NCBI RefSeq assembly: GCF_937941905.1
Contig: NZ_CALDGS010000150.1
Location: 1 to 23,261 of the forward strand
Direction: 5' to 3'
Length of the DNA: 23,261 nucleotides
DNA from: an uncultured Mycolicibacterium sp.
Lineage (GTDB): Bacteria > Actinomycetota > Actinomycetes > Mycobacteriales > Mycobacteriaceae
This document shows, in pieces, positions 8,525 through 16,657 of the stretch (position 1 is the stretch's first letter; each line of letters starts with the position of its first letter). Made by a program: the position numbers and the translations under genes. Below the pieces are notes generated by a model. The model did not search any database. It saw only the letters and a list, made by a program, of their open reading frames with translations, and was not told the origin of the DNA.

Positions 8525-10369
8525 TCAGTGCCCCAGCACCAGGCCGTCGAGATCGCCGCGGGCCCGCCAGTCCTCGAGCAGTTCGGCGAAGGCGTAGAAG
8601 CCCGGGCCGTACGGTTCGCCGAGGTGGCTGCGCAGCCCCTCGCCGCCACCACCGCCCTCGTTGTTGTAGTAGCCCGGGGTGCACTGGGCGTCGAAATCCG
8701 AGTTGTCCACCGCGGTCTCGCGGATGGTGCGGCACCACTGTTCCTGCGCCTGCAGGGTGGGCTCCACGGTGACCGCGCCGCGCTTGAGCGTCTCGGCGAT
8801 GATGTAGGCGATGTGCTCGCCCTGCAGCTCGTAGTTGGCCGAGATGTTGGCCGAGATGCCGACCTGGGTGAAGCCGGTGAAGAACTGGTTCGGGAACCCG
8901 TGGCTGGTCATGCCGTGGAAGGTCTTGTACCCGTCGCGCCAGTAGTCGAACAGGTTCAGCCCGTCGCGACCCTCGATGGTGTCGATGGAGTAGCGCCGGG
9001 AGATGTCGGTGGTGATCTCGAAGCCGCTGGCGTAGATGATGCAGTCCACCTCGTACTCGACGCCGCCGGCCACCAGCCCCTTCTCGGTGATGCGTTCCAC
9101 GCCCCTGGTGTCCGAGACGTCGACCAGGGTGACGTTGGGCCGGTTGAAGGCGGGCAGGTACTCGTCGTTGGACAGCGGCCGCTTGCACAGGAACCGGTAG
9201 TAGGGCTTGAGCTTCTCGGCGGTCTCCGGGTCCTCGACGATGGCGTCGATGCGCCGGCGCAGCCGCTCCATCAGCTTGAAGTCCTCCTCCTCCCGGATCG
9301 CCATGAACTGCTCCGGGGTGAGGGCGGCCGGGTCGGGCAGGGCGGCGACCCGGGCGGCGACGTTGCGGCCGAGCTCGGTCCAGAAGTCGCACACCAGGTC
9401 CGGCTGGCCCAGCGCCATGCCCTCGAAGGTCCAGGCGTGGAAGTTGCGCTGGCGCTCCTTCTGCCAGCCCGGTTGAAGGGTCTTGACCCACTCCGGGTCG
9501 GTGGGGGTGTTGTTGCGCTCGTCGACGGTGGACGGGGTGCGCTGGAAGACGTACAGGTGCTTGGCGTCGCGGGCCAGGTGCGGCACGATCTGCACCGCCG
9601 AGGCGCCGGTGCCGATCACCGCGACCCGCTTGTCGCGCAGCTTGTAGAGGTTTCCGTTGGTGTCGCCGCCGGTGTAGTCGTAGTCCCAGCGCGACGAGTG
9701 GAAGCTGTGCCCCTTGAAGTCCCGGATGCCCGGGATGCCGGGCAGTTTCGGCCGGTGGAACGGACCGGAGGCCATCACCACGAACCGGGCCCGGATGTCG
9801 TCGCCCCGGTTGGTGCCCACCCGCCAGCGCTTGATCTCGCCGTCCCAGCGCAGCGAGCGCACCCGGGTGGAGAAGATCGCCCCGTCGTAGAGGCCGTAGT
9901 GCTTGCCGATGTTGCGGCAGTGCTGGTAGATCTCCGGGCCGTCGGCGAACTTCTTGCTCGGGATGTAGTTGAGCTCCTCCAGCAGCGGGATGTAGCAATA
10001 GGATTCGTTGTCGCACTGGATGCCCGGGTAGCGGTTCCAGTACCACACCCCGCCGAAGTCGCCGCCCAGTTCGATGATGCGCACGTCGGTGACCCCGGCC
10101 TTCTTCAGGTGCACGCCGGCCAGCAGCCCGCCGAACCCGCCGCCGAGCACGGCGACGTCGATGTCGGCGTCGATCGGGTCCCGCGGTGCGGCCGGGGTGT
10201 AGGGGTCGGTCTCGTAGTAGTCGGCGAACTCGTCGGTGAGTTCGATGTACTGCTTGGAGCCCTCCGGGCGCAGCCGCTTCTCCCGCTCGATGCGGTACTT
10301 CTCGCGCAGCCACTCGATGTCGATGTCGTCGGGGGTGCGGGTGGGGCCGCAGTTGCCGAAGATTGCCAT
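8525..10369 (-). CDS. Flavin-containing monooxygenase, type I Baeyer-Villiger (BVMO)
   Basis: 614 residues. Type I BVMOs insert one oxygen atom next to a ketone, using FAD, NADPH and O2, to give an ester or lactone. The first Rossmann motif is GGGFGG (76-81), followed by GGVWYWNRYPG (106-116). The diagnostic BVMO fingerprint FKGHSFHSSRWD (218-229) fits FxGxxxHxxxW(P/D) completely. The second nucleotide motif is GTGASA (253-258). An N-terminal extension of about 70 residues marks the long form seen in enzymes acting on larger cyclic ketones. The ATG at 10369 lies 3 bases after the Rieske gene stop, with GGGGGAG before it. Neighbouring Rieske and SDR genes could make its ketone substrate. Family firm; the substrate is unknown. 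Confidence 0.94.
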   Translation of the reverse strand: MAIFGNCGPTRTPDDIDIEWLREKYRIEREKRLRPEGSKQYIELTDEFADYYETDPYTPAAPRDPIDADIDVAVLGGGFGGLLAGVHLKKAGVTDVRIIELGGDFGGVWYWNRYPGIQCDNESYCYIPLLEELNYIPSKKFADGPEIYQHCRNIGKHYGLYDGAIFSTRVRSLRWDGEIKRWRVGTNRGDDIRARFVVMASGPFHRPKLPGIPGIRDFKGHSFHSSRWDYDYTGGDTNGNLYKLRDKRVAVIGTGASAVQIVPHLARDAKHLYVFQRTPSTVDERNNTPTDPEWVKTLQPGWQKERQRNFHAWTFEGMALGQPDLVCDFWTELGRNVAARVAALPDPAALTPEQFMAIREEEDFKLMERLRRRIDAIVEDPETAEKLKPYYRFLCKRPLSNDEYLPAFNRPNVTLVDVSDTRGVERITEKGLVAGGVEYEVDCIIYASGFEITTDISRRYSIDTIEGRDGLNLFDYWRDGYKTFHGMTSHGFPNQFFTGFTQVGISANISANYELQGEHIAYIIAETLKRGAVTVEPTLQAQEQWCRTIRETAVDNSDFDAQCTPGYYNNEGGGGGEGLRSHLGEPYGPGFYAFAELLEDWRARGDLDGLVLGH

Positions 10370-10372
10370 GGA

Positions 10373-11773
10373 TCAGTGCTCCCCCGTTCCTCGGAGTTCT
10401 CGTGGTTCGCCGGTGCCCATGTACCGGGCCAGCTGGTAGTGCAGGTTGACGGTGGCCCGTTCCCGGTACGGGTTCGGTTTGGTGCCCGCGAAGCCCAGCG
10501 ACTTCATGCCCTGCTGCACCGCGGCCATGTTGGAGAAGTCCTGCGGCAGCACCGACAGCCAGCGCGGGTCGCCCACCGGGGTGTACTCCCATTCGGTCTG
10601 CGGCTCCTGGCCTTTCGGGAACAGCTCCAGCACCGACACCTCGAACAGGCACTTGTCCGGGTTGTAGCTCGGGTGCGGGCGGGCGCTGTAGCACAGCGCG
10701 GTGGTGAGCCCCTGGCCGATCTGGAAGTTCGGGAAGATCTGCCAGGCGGTGCCGGCCTCGCCGAGCACGTCGGGCGGGATCTCCGGCCAGATCACGCCGC
10801 GGGCGGCGTCGTCGCGGCGGGCCGACTCCAGCCAGTGCGCCAGCACCTGGTCCGGCGGGGTGCCCTCGGGCAGTTCGTCGACCAGCCGCTTGGCGGCGTT
10901 GACGAGGGTCTCGGTGGTGGTGGCGTTGGTCTGCTCCCAGGTGTACATCTGCATCTCGGCGGTGGAGACGCGCGGGTCGTCACCGGTGCCGAGCCGGATC
11001 TTGGAGCGGGTGGCCTGCAGGTCCTTCGGCGCGTCGTAGCCGATGTTGGAGTGCCGGCCCTGCTGGCGGGCCCAGCCCTTGAACTCGCCGAACCGGTTGA
11101 ACTCCGGATGGGTGACGGCCACGTGGTAGGTCTCGTTGAACGCCTCCAGCGCGACCTTCCAGTTGCAGTCGAACTCCAGCCAGCGCCGCCACCGGTATCG
11201 CATGTGCTCCAGCCCGAACGGGTCGAGCATCTTGTTGGCCGGGAACAGGTAGTCGGCCAGCGGCTCGGCCTCGGGGTCCATGTTGATCCACAGCCAGCCG
11301 CCCCAGGTGTCGACCCGGACCGGGGCCAGCCGGGTGTTCTCCGGGGTGAGCGCGCCCTTCCAGTCGTCGCGTTCGCGGATGTGGGTGCAGGCCCCGTCGA
11401 TGCCGAAGGTCCAGCCGTGGAACCCGCAGACGAACGACTTGCGGGCCCGGCCCACCGCGTTGCGCGCCCCGGGCGGGGTGTCGACCAGCCGGCGGCCGCG
11501 GTGGGTGCAGACGTTGTGGTGGGCCCGGAACGCCGAGCCGTCCGCACCGGTGCCCGTTCGCACCACGATGACCGAGTCGTCGAGGATGTCGTAGGTCAGG
11601 TAGCTGCCGATCTCGGGCAGCTCCTCGACCCGGCCGACCTGCAGCCACACCTTGCGCCACAGCCGGTCCCGCTCGGCCCGGGCGTACTCCTCGGAGACGT
11701 AGGCCTCGACCGGGATCGTCATCGGCTCCGAGAGCGCCTCGGGCGCCTGCACTCGGTCCTGCGTGTCGGTCAT
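10373..11773 (-). CDS. Rieske-type ring-hydroxylating oxygenase, alpha subunit
   Basis: 466 residues. The Rieske [2Fe-2S] site is CTH (C89, H91) plus CGFH (C116, H119). The mononuclear iron site is FNETYHVAVTH (212-222), giving H217 and H222, with D412 in PQDFSNM the probable third ligand. The residue bridging the two centres is Glu (E214) where most ring dioxygenases have Asp; carnitine monooxygenase CntA also uses Glu. No beta subunit, ferredoxin or reductase gene is nearby, so electrons must come from elsewhere. AAGGAG (11780-11785) precedes ATG 11773. It probably hydroxylates the pathway substrate before the SDR and BVMO act (inference). An N- or O-demethylase-like role is an alternative. 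Confidence 0.93.
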   Translation of the reverse strand: MTDTQDRVQAPEALSEPMTIPVEAYVSEEYARAERDRLWRKVWLQVGRVEELPEIGSYLTYDILDDSVIVVRTGTGADGSAFRAHHNVCTHRGRRLVDTPPGARNAVGRARKSFVCGFHGWTFGIDGACTHIRERDDWKGALTPENTRLAPVRVDTWGGWLWINMDPEAEPLADYLFPANKMLDPFGLEHMRYRWRRWLEFDCNWKVALEAFNETYHVAVTHPEFNRFGEFKGWARQQGRHSNIGYDAPKDLQATRSKIRLGTGDDPRVSTAEMQMYTWEQTNATTTETLVNAAKRLVDELPEGTPPDQVLAHWLESARRDDAARGVIWPEIPPDVLGEAGTAWQIFPNFQIGQGLTTALCYSARPHPSYNPDKCLFEVSVLELFPKGQEPQTEWEYTPVGDPRWLSVLPQDFSNMAAVQQGMKSLGFAGTKPNPYRERATVNLHYQLARYMGTGEPRELRGTGEH

Positions 11774-11779
11774 GGGGCA

Positions 11780-11785
11780 CTCCTT
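11780..11785 (-). promoter_or_regulatory. Ribosome binding site of the Rieske oxygenase
   Basis: AAGGAG on the minus strand, 6 bases before ATG 11773, overlaps the TAA stop of the upstream SDR gene. It rules out longer in-frame starts that reach back to about 12019. Confidence 0.65.
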
Positions 11786-12653
11786 AGAACCGGCTGATCT
11801 GTGCGCGGAAGTTCTCGTCCTTGAGGAACAGCGAGGTGTTGTCCGGCCCGAGGTGGCTCCAGCGCAGGTCGAGTCCGCCGTCGACGAGCAGGGTCTGGCC
11901 GGTGATGTAGCCGGCCAGGTCGGACAGCAGGAACAGGATCGGGCCGGCCTGTTCCTCGGGACGGCCGCGGCGGCCCATCGCGATGGCGGCCCGGTCGCGC
12001 TCGGGCTCGTCGTCGACATAGGTGGCCGAGGCGGCGGTGGCGGTCACCCCGGGGGCGACGGCGTTGACCCGGATGCCGGCGGTGGCCAGTTCCAGCGCCA
12101 GGGTGCGGGTCATCGCGACGACGGCGGCCTTGGCGGTGCCGTAGGCGATGTGGAACGGGGCGGTGTTCATCCCGCTGATCGACGAGATCGACACGATGGA
12201 GCCGGGATTGCCGCGGGCGAGCAGCTCGGCGGCCACCGCCCGGCTCATGAAGAACGCGGTCTCCAGGTTGCGGGTGAACAGCTCCCGCCAGTCTGCGCGG
12301 GTCACCCGGGTAGCCGGCATCCACTGCCCCGGGTCGGCGCCGCCGGCGACGTTCACCAGGCCGTACAGCTGCCCGTCGGCGTCGGCCGCGGCGGCCAGCG
12401 CGGTCGCCACACCCTCGTCGGTGGCGGCGTCGGCGGCCACCGGGACCACCGGCAGTCCGGCGTCGACGAGCGGGCCGATGTGGGTGTCGAGGTTGGCCGC
12501 GGAGCGGCTCACCGCGACCACGGTGGCGCCGGCCTGCGCGGCCATCCGGGTCACCGCGGTGCCGATGCCGCCGCCCCCGGCGCCGGAGACCACGACGACG
12601 CGGCCGCGCAGGTCGATCCAACCGCGCGTGTTGTCCGTACCAGGAAGCGGCAT
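11784..12653 (-). CDS. Short-chain dehydrogenase/reductase, first gene of the leftward operon
   Basis: 289 residues from ATG 12653. The cofactor motif is SGAGGGGIG (23-31), with NVAG (101-104), catalytic S158 in SISSIS and YGTAK (Y171, K175). C-terminal FLLSDLAGYITGQTLLVDGG is typical of classical SDRs, followed by an unusual tail of about 25 residues. Start choice: ATG 12674 and ATG 12671 are also in frame, but they overlap a putative -10 box (12670-12675), so a transcript from that promoter would begin after them. GTG 12659 is another option and would be nearly leaderless. It probably oxidises an alcohol to a ketone upstream of the BVMO; inference from context. Confidence 0.88.
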   Translation of the reverse strand: MPLPGTDNTRGWIDLRGRVVVVSGAGGGGIGTAVTRMAAQAGATVVAVSRSAANLDTHIGPLVDAGLPVVPVAADAATDEGVATALAAAADADGQLYGLVNVAGGADPGQWMPATRVTRADWRELFTRNLETAFFMSRAVAAELLARGNPGSIVSISSISGMNTAPFHIAYGTAKAAVVAMTRTLALELATAGIRVNAVAPGVTATAASATYVDDEPERDRAAIAMGRRGRPEEQAGPILFLLSDLAGYITGQTLLVDGGLDLRWSHLGPDNTSLFLKDENFRAQISRF

Positions 12654-12669
12654 GCTCACGATGGAGAAC

Positions 12670-12698
12670 ATCATTCTCAGCGGTCAACCCGCTGTCAA
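12670..12698 (-). promoter_or_regulatory. Candidate promoter of the leftward catabolic operon
   Basis: On the minus strand a perfect TTGACA (12693-12698) is followed after 17 bases by AATGAT (12670-12675), a weaker -10 box. Transcription would start near 12662, within about 10 bases of the SDR start codon. The spacer holds the inverted repeat CAGCGG-N5-CCGCTG (12678-12694), a possible operator. Confidence 0.5.
12678..12694. promoter_or_regulatory. Inverted repeat in the leftward promoter (possible operator)
   Basis: CAGCGG-TCAAC-CCGCTG is a perfect 6-base inverted repeat with a 5-base centre, placed between the -35 and -10 boxes of the leftward promoter, where a bound repressor would block polymerase. 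The binding protein is unknown. Confidence 0.35.
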
Positions 12699-12725
12699 TG
12701 GCGTTCTCGTTTCAAGAGAGTTCTA

Positions 12726-12737
12726 TTGTCTGGACAA
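12726..12737. promoter_or_regulatory. Candidate GntR/HutC-type operator
   Basis: TTGTC-TG-GACAA is a 12-base palindrome apart from its central two bases, overlapping the -35 box of the rightward promoter. By hand it matches 9 of 12 positions of the HutC-subfamily site TGGTCTAGACCA known for DasR and NagR/YvoA. The second gene of the operon encodes a HutC-type GntR protein, so autoregulation is likely. Confidence 0.5.
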
Positions 12738-12754
12738 GGAAGGGTTGCTATCGT
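12726..12754 (+). promoter_or_regulatory. Promoter of the rightward operon, leaderless type
   Basis: TTGTCT (12726-12731), 17 bases, then TATCGT (12749-12754) with an extended TGC just before it. The GTG start codon at 12762 lies 7 bases after the -10 box, so the transcript would begin at or next to the start codon, a common arrangement in mycobacteria. No Shine-Dalgarno sequence is present before this GTG. Confidence 0.55.
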
Positions 12755-12761
12755 CCGCGGG

Positions 12762-14372
12762 GTGACGGTCGACACCCCAGCAACCGACCGGACCGGGCGC
12801 TACCCGGTCACCGGGCCCACCAGCACCGCCCCGGGCTGGACCCTGGAGCGGCTCACCCCGCCGAGCCGGCTCTACGGCGCCAACGGACTGCGCACCGGCC
12901 CGGACGGCCGGATCTACATCGCACAGGTGACCGGCAGCCAGATCAGCGCCCTGGACCTGCACACCCTGGCCGTCGAGACGGTGAGCCCCAAGGGCGGCGA
13001 CATCGTCGGCCCCGACGACGTCGCCTTCGGCCCGGACGGTGCCCTGATCGCCACCGAGGTGATGGACGGCCGGGTCAGCGTGCGCGAACCGGACGGCACC
13101 ACCCGGGTGCTGCGCGACGACCTGCCGTGCGCCAACGGCGTCACCGTGCACCGCGGCCGGCTGTTCGTCGGCGAATGCCGGGACGGCGGAAGGCTCTTCG
13201 AGCTCGACCCGGCCACCGGCGCGCGCCGGGTGATCTGCGAGAACCTGCCGTCGCCGAACGCGATGGAGGTCGGCCCGGACGGGTGGCTGTACTTCCCGCT
13301 GATGACCGCCAACGAGATCTGGCGCGTCGACCCGGACGGCGACGGCACCCCGCAGACCGTCGCGGCCGGGCTCGGGGTGCCCGTCTCGGTGAAGTTCGAC
13401 ACCGACGGCACCATCGTGTCGGTCCAGGTGCACAGCGGGCAGGTGCTGCGCGTCGACCCGCGCACCGGTGCCCGGACGGTGCTGGCCGATCTCACCCCGG
13501 GACTGGACAACTGCACCCGGGTCGGGGACCGCTGGTACGTCTCGAACTTCACCGGCGAGCTCACCGAGATCGCCCCGGACGGGACGACCCGCACCGTGCT
13601 GCCGGGCGGGCTGAACTGGCCACTGGACCTCGCCGTCGGCCCCGACGGACGGCTCTACGTCGCCGACGGCACGTACTTCTACACCCTCGAGCAGCGCCGG
13701 CTGCGCACCGTGGGCATGCTGTTCTCCCCCGGCTACCCCGGGTTCGTGCGCGGGGTGGCCCCGGCCGGGCCGGAGGAGTTCGTCGTCACCACCTCCGGCG
13801 GGCAGGTCAGCCGGTACCGGCCCGGTGCCGCCGAATCCGAGGTGCTCGCCGACGGTTTCGACCAGCTCTACGGGATCGCACTGCACGGCGACACCGCGGT
13901 GGTCGCCGAGCTCGGCACCGGCCGGGTGCTGGCCGTCTCGCCGTCGGGCACCGAGGTGCTGGCCACCGGCCTGGCGGACCCGGTCGGCGTGGCGATCGCG
14001 GCGGACGGCGCGGTGCTGGTGGCCGAGTCGGGCGCGGGCCGGGTGCGCCGGATCGGCGCCGGGGAGCGGACCGTCGTCGACGGTTTGGGCGCCCCGCAGG
14101 GTCTGCTGCTGCACGACGGTGTGCTCTACGTCGTGGACGCCGGCGCCAAGGCGGTGCTCGCCGTCGACCCGGAAACCGGTGCGCGGGAGACGATCGCGTC
14201 CGGGCTGCCGGTCGGGGCACCGCCCGGGGTGGTGCCCAAGCCGTTGCGCGGCATGCCGCCGTTCTCCGGCCCGCAGGGCCCGTTCGCCGGGATCGCCGCC
14301 GGCGCCGACGGCACGCTCTACGTCTCGGCCGACGGCGACGGCAGCCTGCTCGCGCTGCGCCGAATCGGGTAG
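12762..14372 (+). CDS. Tandem SMP-30/gluconolactonase-NHL-like beta-propeller protein
   Basis: 536 residues, about twice the length of SMP-30/gluconolactonase-type proteins. I count about twelve blade repeats of the GxxxGPDGxLYxA kind, for example at 42-54, 85-98, 168-178, 288-301, 408-421 and 509-522. This suggests two six-bladed propellers. ANG (124-126), SPNAMEV (164-170) and NWPLDLAV (285-292) resemble the metal-ligand loops of lactonases. There is no signal peptide or membrane segment, so it is likely cytosolic. The start is GTG 12762, leaderless. It is the first gene of the operon, opposite a BVMO-containing operon; hydrolysis of the BVMO-made lactone is a reasonable inference. Whether the metal ligands are complete cannot be judged by eye. 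Confidence 0.85.
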   Translation: MTVDTPATDRTGRYPVTGPTSTAPGWTLERLTPPSRLYGANGLRTGPDGRIYIAQVTGSQISALDLHTLAVETVSPKGGDIVGPDDVAFGPDGALIATEVMDGRVSVREPDGTTRVLRDDLPCANGVTVHRGRLFVGECRDGGRLFELDPATGARRVICENLPSPNAMEVGPDGWLYFPLMTANEIWRVDPDGDGTPQTVAAGLGVPVSVKFDTDGTIVSVQVHSGQVLRVDPRTGARTVLADLTPGLDNCTRVGDRWYVSNFTGELTEIAPDGTTRTVLPGGLNWPLDLAVGPDGRLYVADGTYFYTLEQRRLRTVGMLFSPGYPGFVRGVAPAGPEEFVVTTSGGQVSRYRPGAAESEVLADGFDQLYGIALHGDTAVVAELGTGRVLAVSPSGTEVLATGLADPVGVAIAADGAVLVAESGAGRVRRIGAGERTVVDGLGAPQGLLLHDGVLYVVDAGAKAVLAVDPETGARETIASGLPVGAPPGVVPKPLRGMPPFSGPQGPFAGIAAGADGTLYVSADGDGSLLALRRIG

Positions 14373-14380
14373 GAGGCGGG
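14371..14380 (+). promoter_or_regulatory. Ribosome binding site of the GntR regulator
   Basis: AGGAGGCGGG overlaps the TAG stop of the propeller gene and sits just before GTG 14382, supporting that start. Confidence 0.55.
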
Positions 14381-14381
14381 T

Positions 14382-15110
14382 GTGGCAGAACCGGGCGAGC
14401 ATCGGTATCTGCAGGTGGCCCGCGCCCTGCGCAAGGACATCGTCGACGGGGTGTACCCGGTGGGTTCCCAGTTGCCCACCGAACACGAACTGTGCCGGCG
14501 CTTCTCGGTGAGCCGCTACACCATCCGGGAGGCGCTGCGCCGGTTGCGGGACGACAATCTGGTGGCCTCCCGGCCGCGCACCGGCACCCTGGTGGTGCCG
14601 CGGCCGGCCGGCGACGCCTACGAGGTGGCCTCGATCAACGACCTGTTGGCCTTCGCCCGGGACGCCCGGTTCGCGATCGAGTCCACCGGGATGCGGGCCC
14701 TCGACCCCGAGACCGCCGACCGGACCGGGCTGGAGCCCGGCACCGAAGTGCTTGCCGTGCAGGGCTTCCGGCGTACCGATGGTTCCGGCGCGCCGGTCTG
14801 CCGTACCGAGTACTACATCAACCGTGCCTTCGCCGGGGTGGGCCGGCTGCTGCAGCGGCACACCGGGCCGATCTTCCCGCTCATCGAGGACCTGTTCGGG
14901 GTGAGCATCGGCCAGGTGCACCAGGAGATCGCCGCGGTGCTGTTGACCGGGCGGCTCGCCGAGGCGCTGCGGGTCGACGACGCGAGCCCGGCCCTGCAGG
15001 TGCGCCGCACCTACACCACCTCCGACGGCGAGGTGGCGCAGGTGACCCTCAACACCCATCCGGCCTGCCGGTTCCGGCACTCCATGACCATGCGGCGGGT
15101 ACGGGCATGA
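14382..15110 (+). CDS. GntR-family transcriptional regulator, HutC type (UTRA domain)
   Basis: 242 residues. The winged helix-turn-helix covers about 8-75: ALRKDIVDGVYPVGSQLPTE, then ELCRRFSVSRYTIREALRRL and the wing RPRTGTLVV. Residues from about 95 to 238 fit a UTRA effector-binding domain (ESTGMRALDPETADRTGLEPG region, later RTEYYI and a C-terminal RRTYTTSDGEVAQ strand). GTG start with a strong SD, 9 bases after the propeller gene; its end overlaps the next ATG by four bases. It probably represses this operon, and perhaps the divergent one, through TTGTCTGGACAA. A pathway acid or CoA ester would be the likely effector (inference). Confidence 0.92.
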   Translation: MAEPGEHRYLQVARALRKDIVDGVYPVGSQLPTEHELCRRFSVSRYTIREALRRLRDDNLVASRPRTGTLVVPRPAGDAYEVASINDLLAFARDARFAIESTGMRALDPETADRTGLEPGTEVLAVQGFRRTDGSGAPVCRTEYYINRAFAGVGRLLQRHTGPIFPLIEDLFGVSIGQVHQEIAAVLLTGRLAEALRVDDASPALQVRRTYTTSDGEVAQVTLNTHPACRFRHSMTMRRVRA

Positions 15111-16657
15111 CCACGCTGGCCGACGCGCTGCGCACCGCCGCCGAGCGAACCCCGGACCGGGTGCTCGTGATCGACGCCGGGGTGCGCCTCGACGCCGCCA
15201 CCCTGCAGCGCAAGGCCGCGGTGCTCGCGCAGGCGCTCGGCGAACGGATGCCGCCCGGCAGCGTGGTGTCGTTCATGCTGCCGAACTGGCACGAGGCGGC
15301 GGTGATCTACCTGGCCGCCACCCTGGCCGGGATGGTGGTGAACCCGATCCTGCCGTCGCTGCGGGACCGGGAGCTGGGCTTCATCCTCGACGACGCGGCG
15401 GTGCGGATGCTGTTCGTCCCGGCCGAGTTCGGCGGCCACGACTACGTGGCGATGGCGCGGCGGGTGACCGGGCGGCTGGCCGCCCCGCCGGAGGTGGTGG
15501 TGCTGCGCGGGGAGCCCGGGCCGTTCCGTGCCCTGCGGGACCTGGTACCCGCCGACACCCGGCCCACCCCGCAGCGGCTCGACCCGGACGCGCCGCGGAT
15601 GATCCTCTACACCTCCGGCACCACCGGCCGGCCGAAGGCGGTGCTGCACAGCGACGCCACCATCGCCGCGCTGATCGGCCAGATCGGGGCGCACTGGCGC
15701 GTCGAGCCCGGCGACACCTTCCTGGTGCCCTCCCCCATCGCGCACATCGGCGGGTCGATCTACGCGTTCGAATGCCCGCTGCTGCTGGGCAGCACCGCGG
15801 TGCTGATGTCGCGCTGGGACCCGGACACCGCGGTGGCGCTGATGCTCGAGCACCGCTGCACCCACATGGCCGGGGCCACCCCGTTCCTGGAACACCTGCT
15901 CGCGGCCGCCCGCCGGGCCGGCACCCGGCTGCCCGACCTGAAGGTGTTCATCTGCGGCGGGGCCTCCGTGCCACCGGCGCTGATCCGTTCGGCCACAGAC
16001 TATTTCGAGCGGGCCGCGGTGAGCCGGGTGTACGGCTCCACCGAGGTACCGGTCACCACGGTGGGCGCGCTCGACGACCCGGACGCCGCCGCCGACACCG
16101 ACGGCCGGCCCGGCATCGCGCGGGTGCGCATCGCCCCGCACCCGGCCGCGCCGGCGGGCACCGGCGAGATCGAGGTGCGTGGCCCGCAGCGGATGCTGCG
16201 CTACGCCCGCGACGAGGACACCGCGGCCGCGATCACCGACGACGGCTGGTTCCGCACCGGCGATCTGGGCCGGTTCAACGACGACGGGTACCTGGTGGTG
16301 ACCGGCCGCGCCAAGGACATCATCATCCGCCACGGCGAGAACATCTCGCCCAAGGAGGTCGAGGACGTGCTGGCCGGCCACCCCGACATCGCCGAGGTGG
16401 CGGTGGTGGGGCTGCCCGACCCGCGCACCGGGGAGCGGGCCTGCGCGGTGATCGTGCCGGCCGCCGGCCGGCCCGGGCCGGACCTGGCCGAACTGCGCCG
16501 CTACCTCGCGGCGGCCGGGGTGGCCCGGTTCAAAACCCCGGAACAGGTGGAGATCTGGCAGGCGCTGCCGAAAAGCGATGCGGGCAAGGTGCTCAAGCAC
16601 CGCATCCGGGCGGCCCTGCTCGGCGACGGAATCGAGGACGGTGGACTGTGCAGGTAG
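15107..16657 (+). CDS. AMP-dependent acyl-CoA synthetase (first of two)
   Basis: 516 residues, ANL superfamily. It activates a carboxylic acid with ATP to an acyl-adenylate and then to the CoA thioester. The P-loop LYTSGTTGRPKA is at 167-178. RVYGSTEVPVTT near 309-320, GWFRTGDLGRF and the hinge GRAKDIIIRHGENISPKEVE follow in the normal order. The catalytic Lys is K494 in PKSDAGKVLKHR. ATG 15107 overlaps the GntR stop (ATGA). Its end overlaps the following SDR start by 10 bases. It belongs to the FadD-like/cyclohexanecarboxylate-CoA ligase-like branch by general appearance only; the acid substrate is unknown. Confidence 0.93.
   Translation: MTTLADALRTAAERTPDRVLVIDAGVRLDAATLQRKAAVLAQALGERMPPGSVVSFMLPNWHEAAVIYLAATLAGMVVNPILPSLRDRELGFILDDAAVRMLFVPAEFGGHDYVAMARRVTGRLAAPPEVVVLRGEPGPFRALRDLVPADTRPTPQRLDPDAPRMILYTSGTTGRPKAVLHSDATIAALIGQIGAHWRVEPGDTFLVPSPIAHIGGSIYAFECPLLLGSTAVLMSRWDPDTAVALMLEHRCTHMAGATPFLEHLLAAARRAGTRLPDLKVFICGGASVPPALIRSATDYFERAAVSRVYGSTEVPVTTVGALDDPDAAADTDGRPGIARVRIAPHPAAPAGTGEIEVRGPQRMLRYARDEDTAAAITDDGWFRTGDLGRFNDDGYLVVTGRAKDIIIRHGENISPKEVEDVLAGHPDIAEVAVVGLPDPRTGERACAVIVPAAGRPGPDLAELRRYLAAAGVARFKTPEQVEIWQALPKSDAGKVLKHRIRAALLGDGIEDGGLCR

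Noticed and set aside
12654..12674. Start of the leftward SDR at ATG 12674
   Set aside because: In frame, but it overlaps the putative -10 box and lacks an SD; kept only as an alternative to ATG 12653.
12706..12720. Imperfect inverted repeat TCTC-N7-GAGA in the divergent region
   Set aside because: Four-base arms are too short to separate from chance; the neighbouring TTGTCTGGACAA and CAGCGG-N5-CCGCTG are better candidates.
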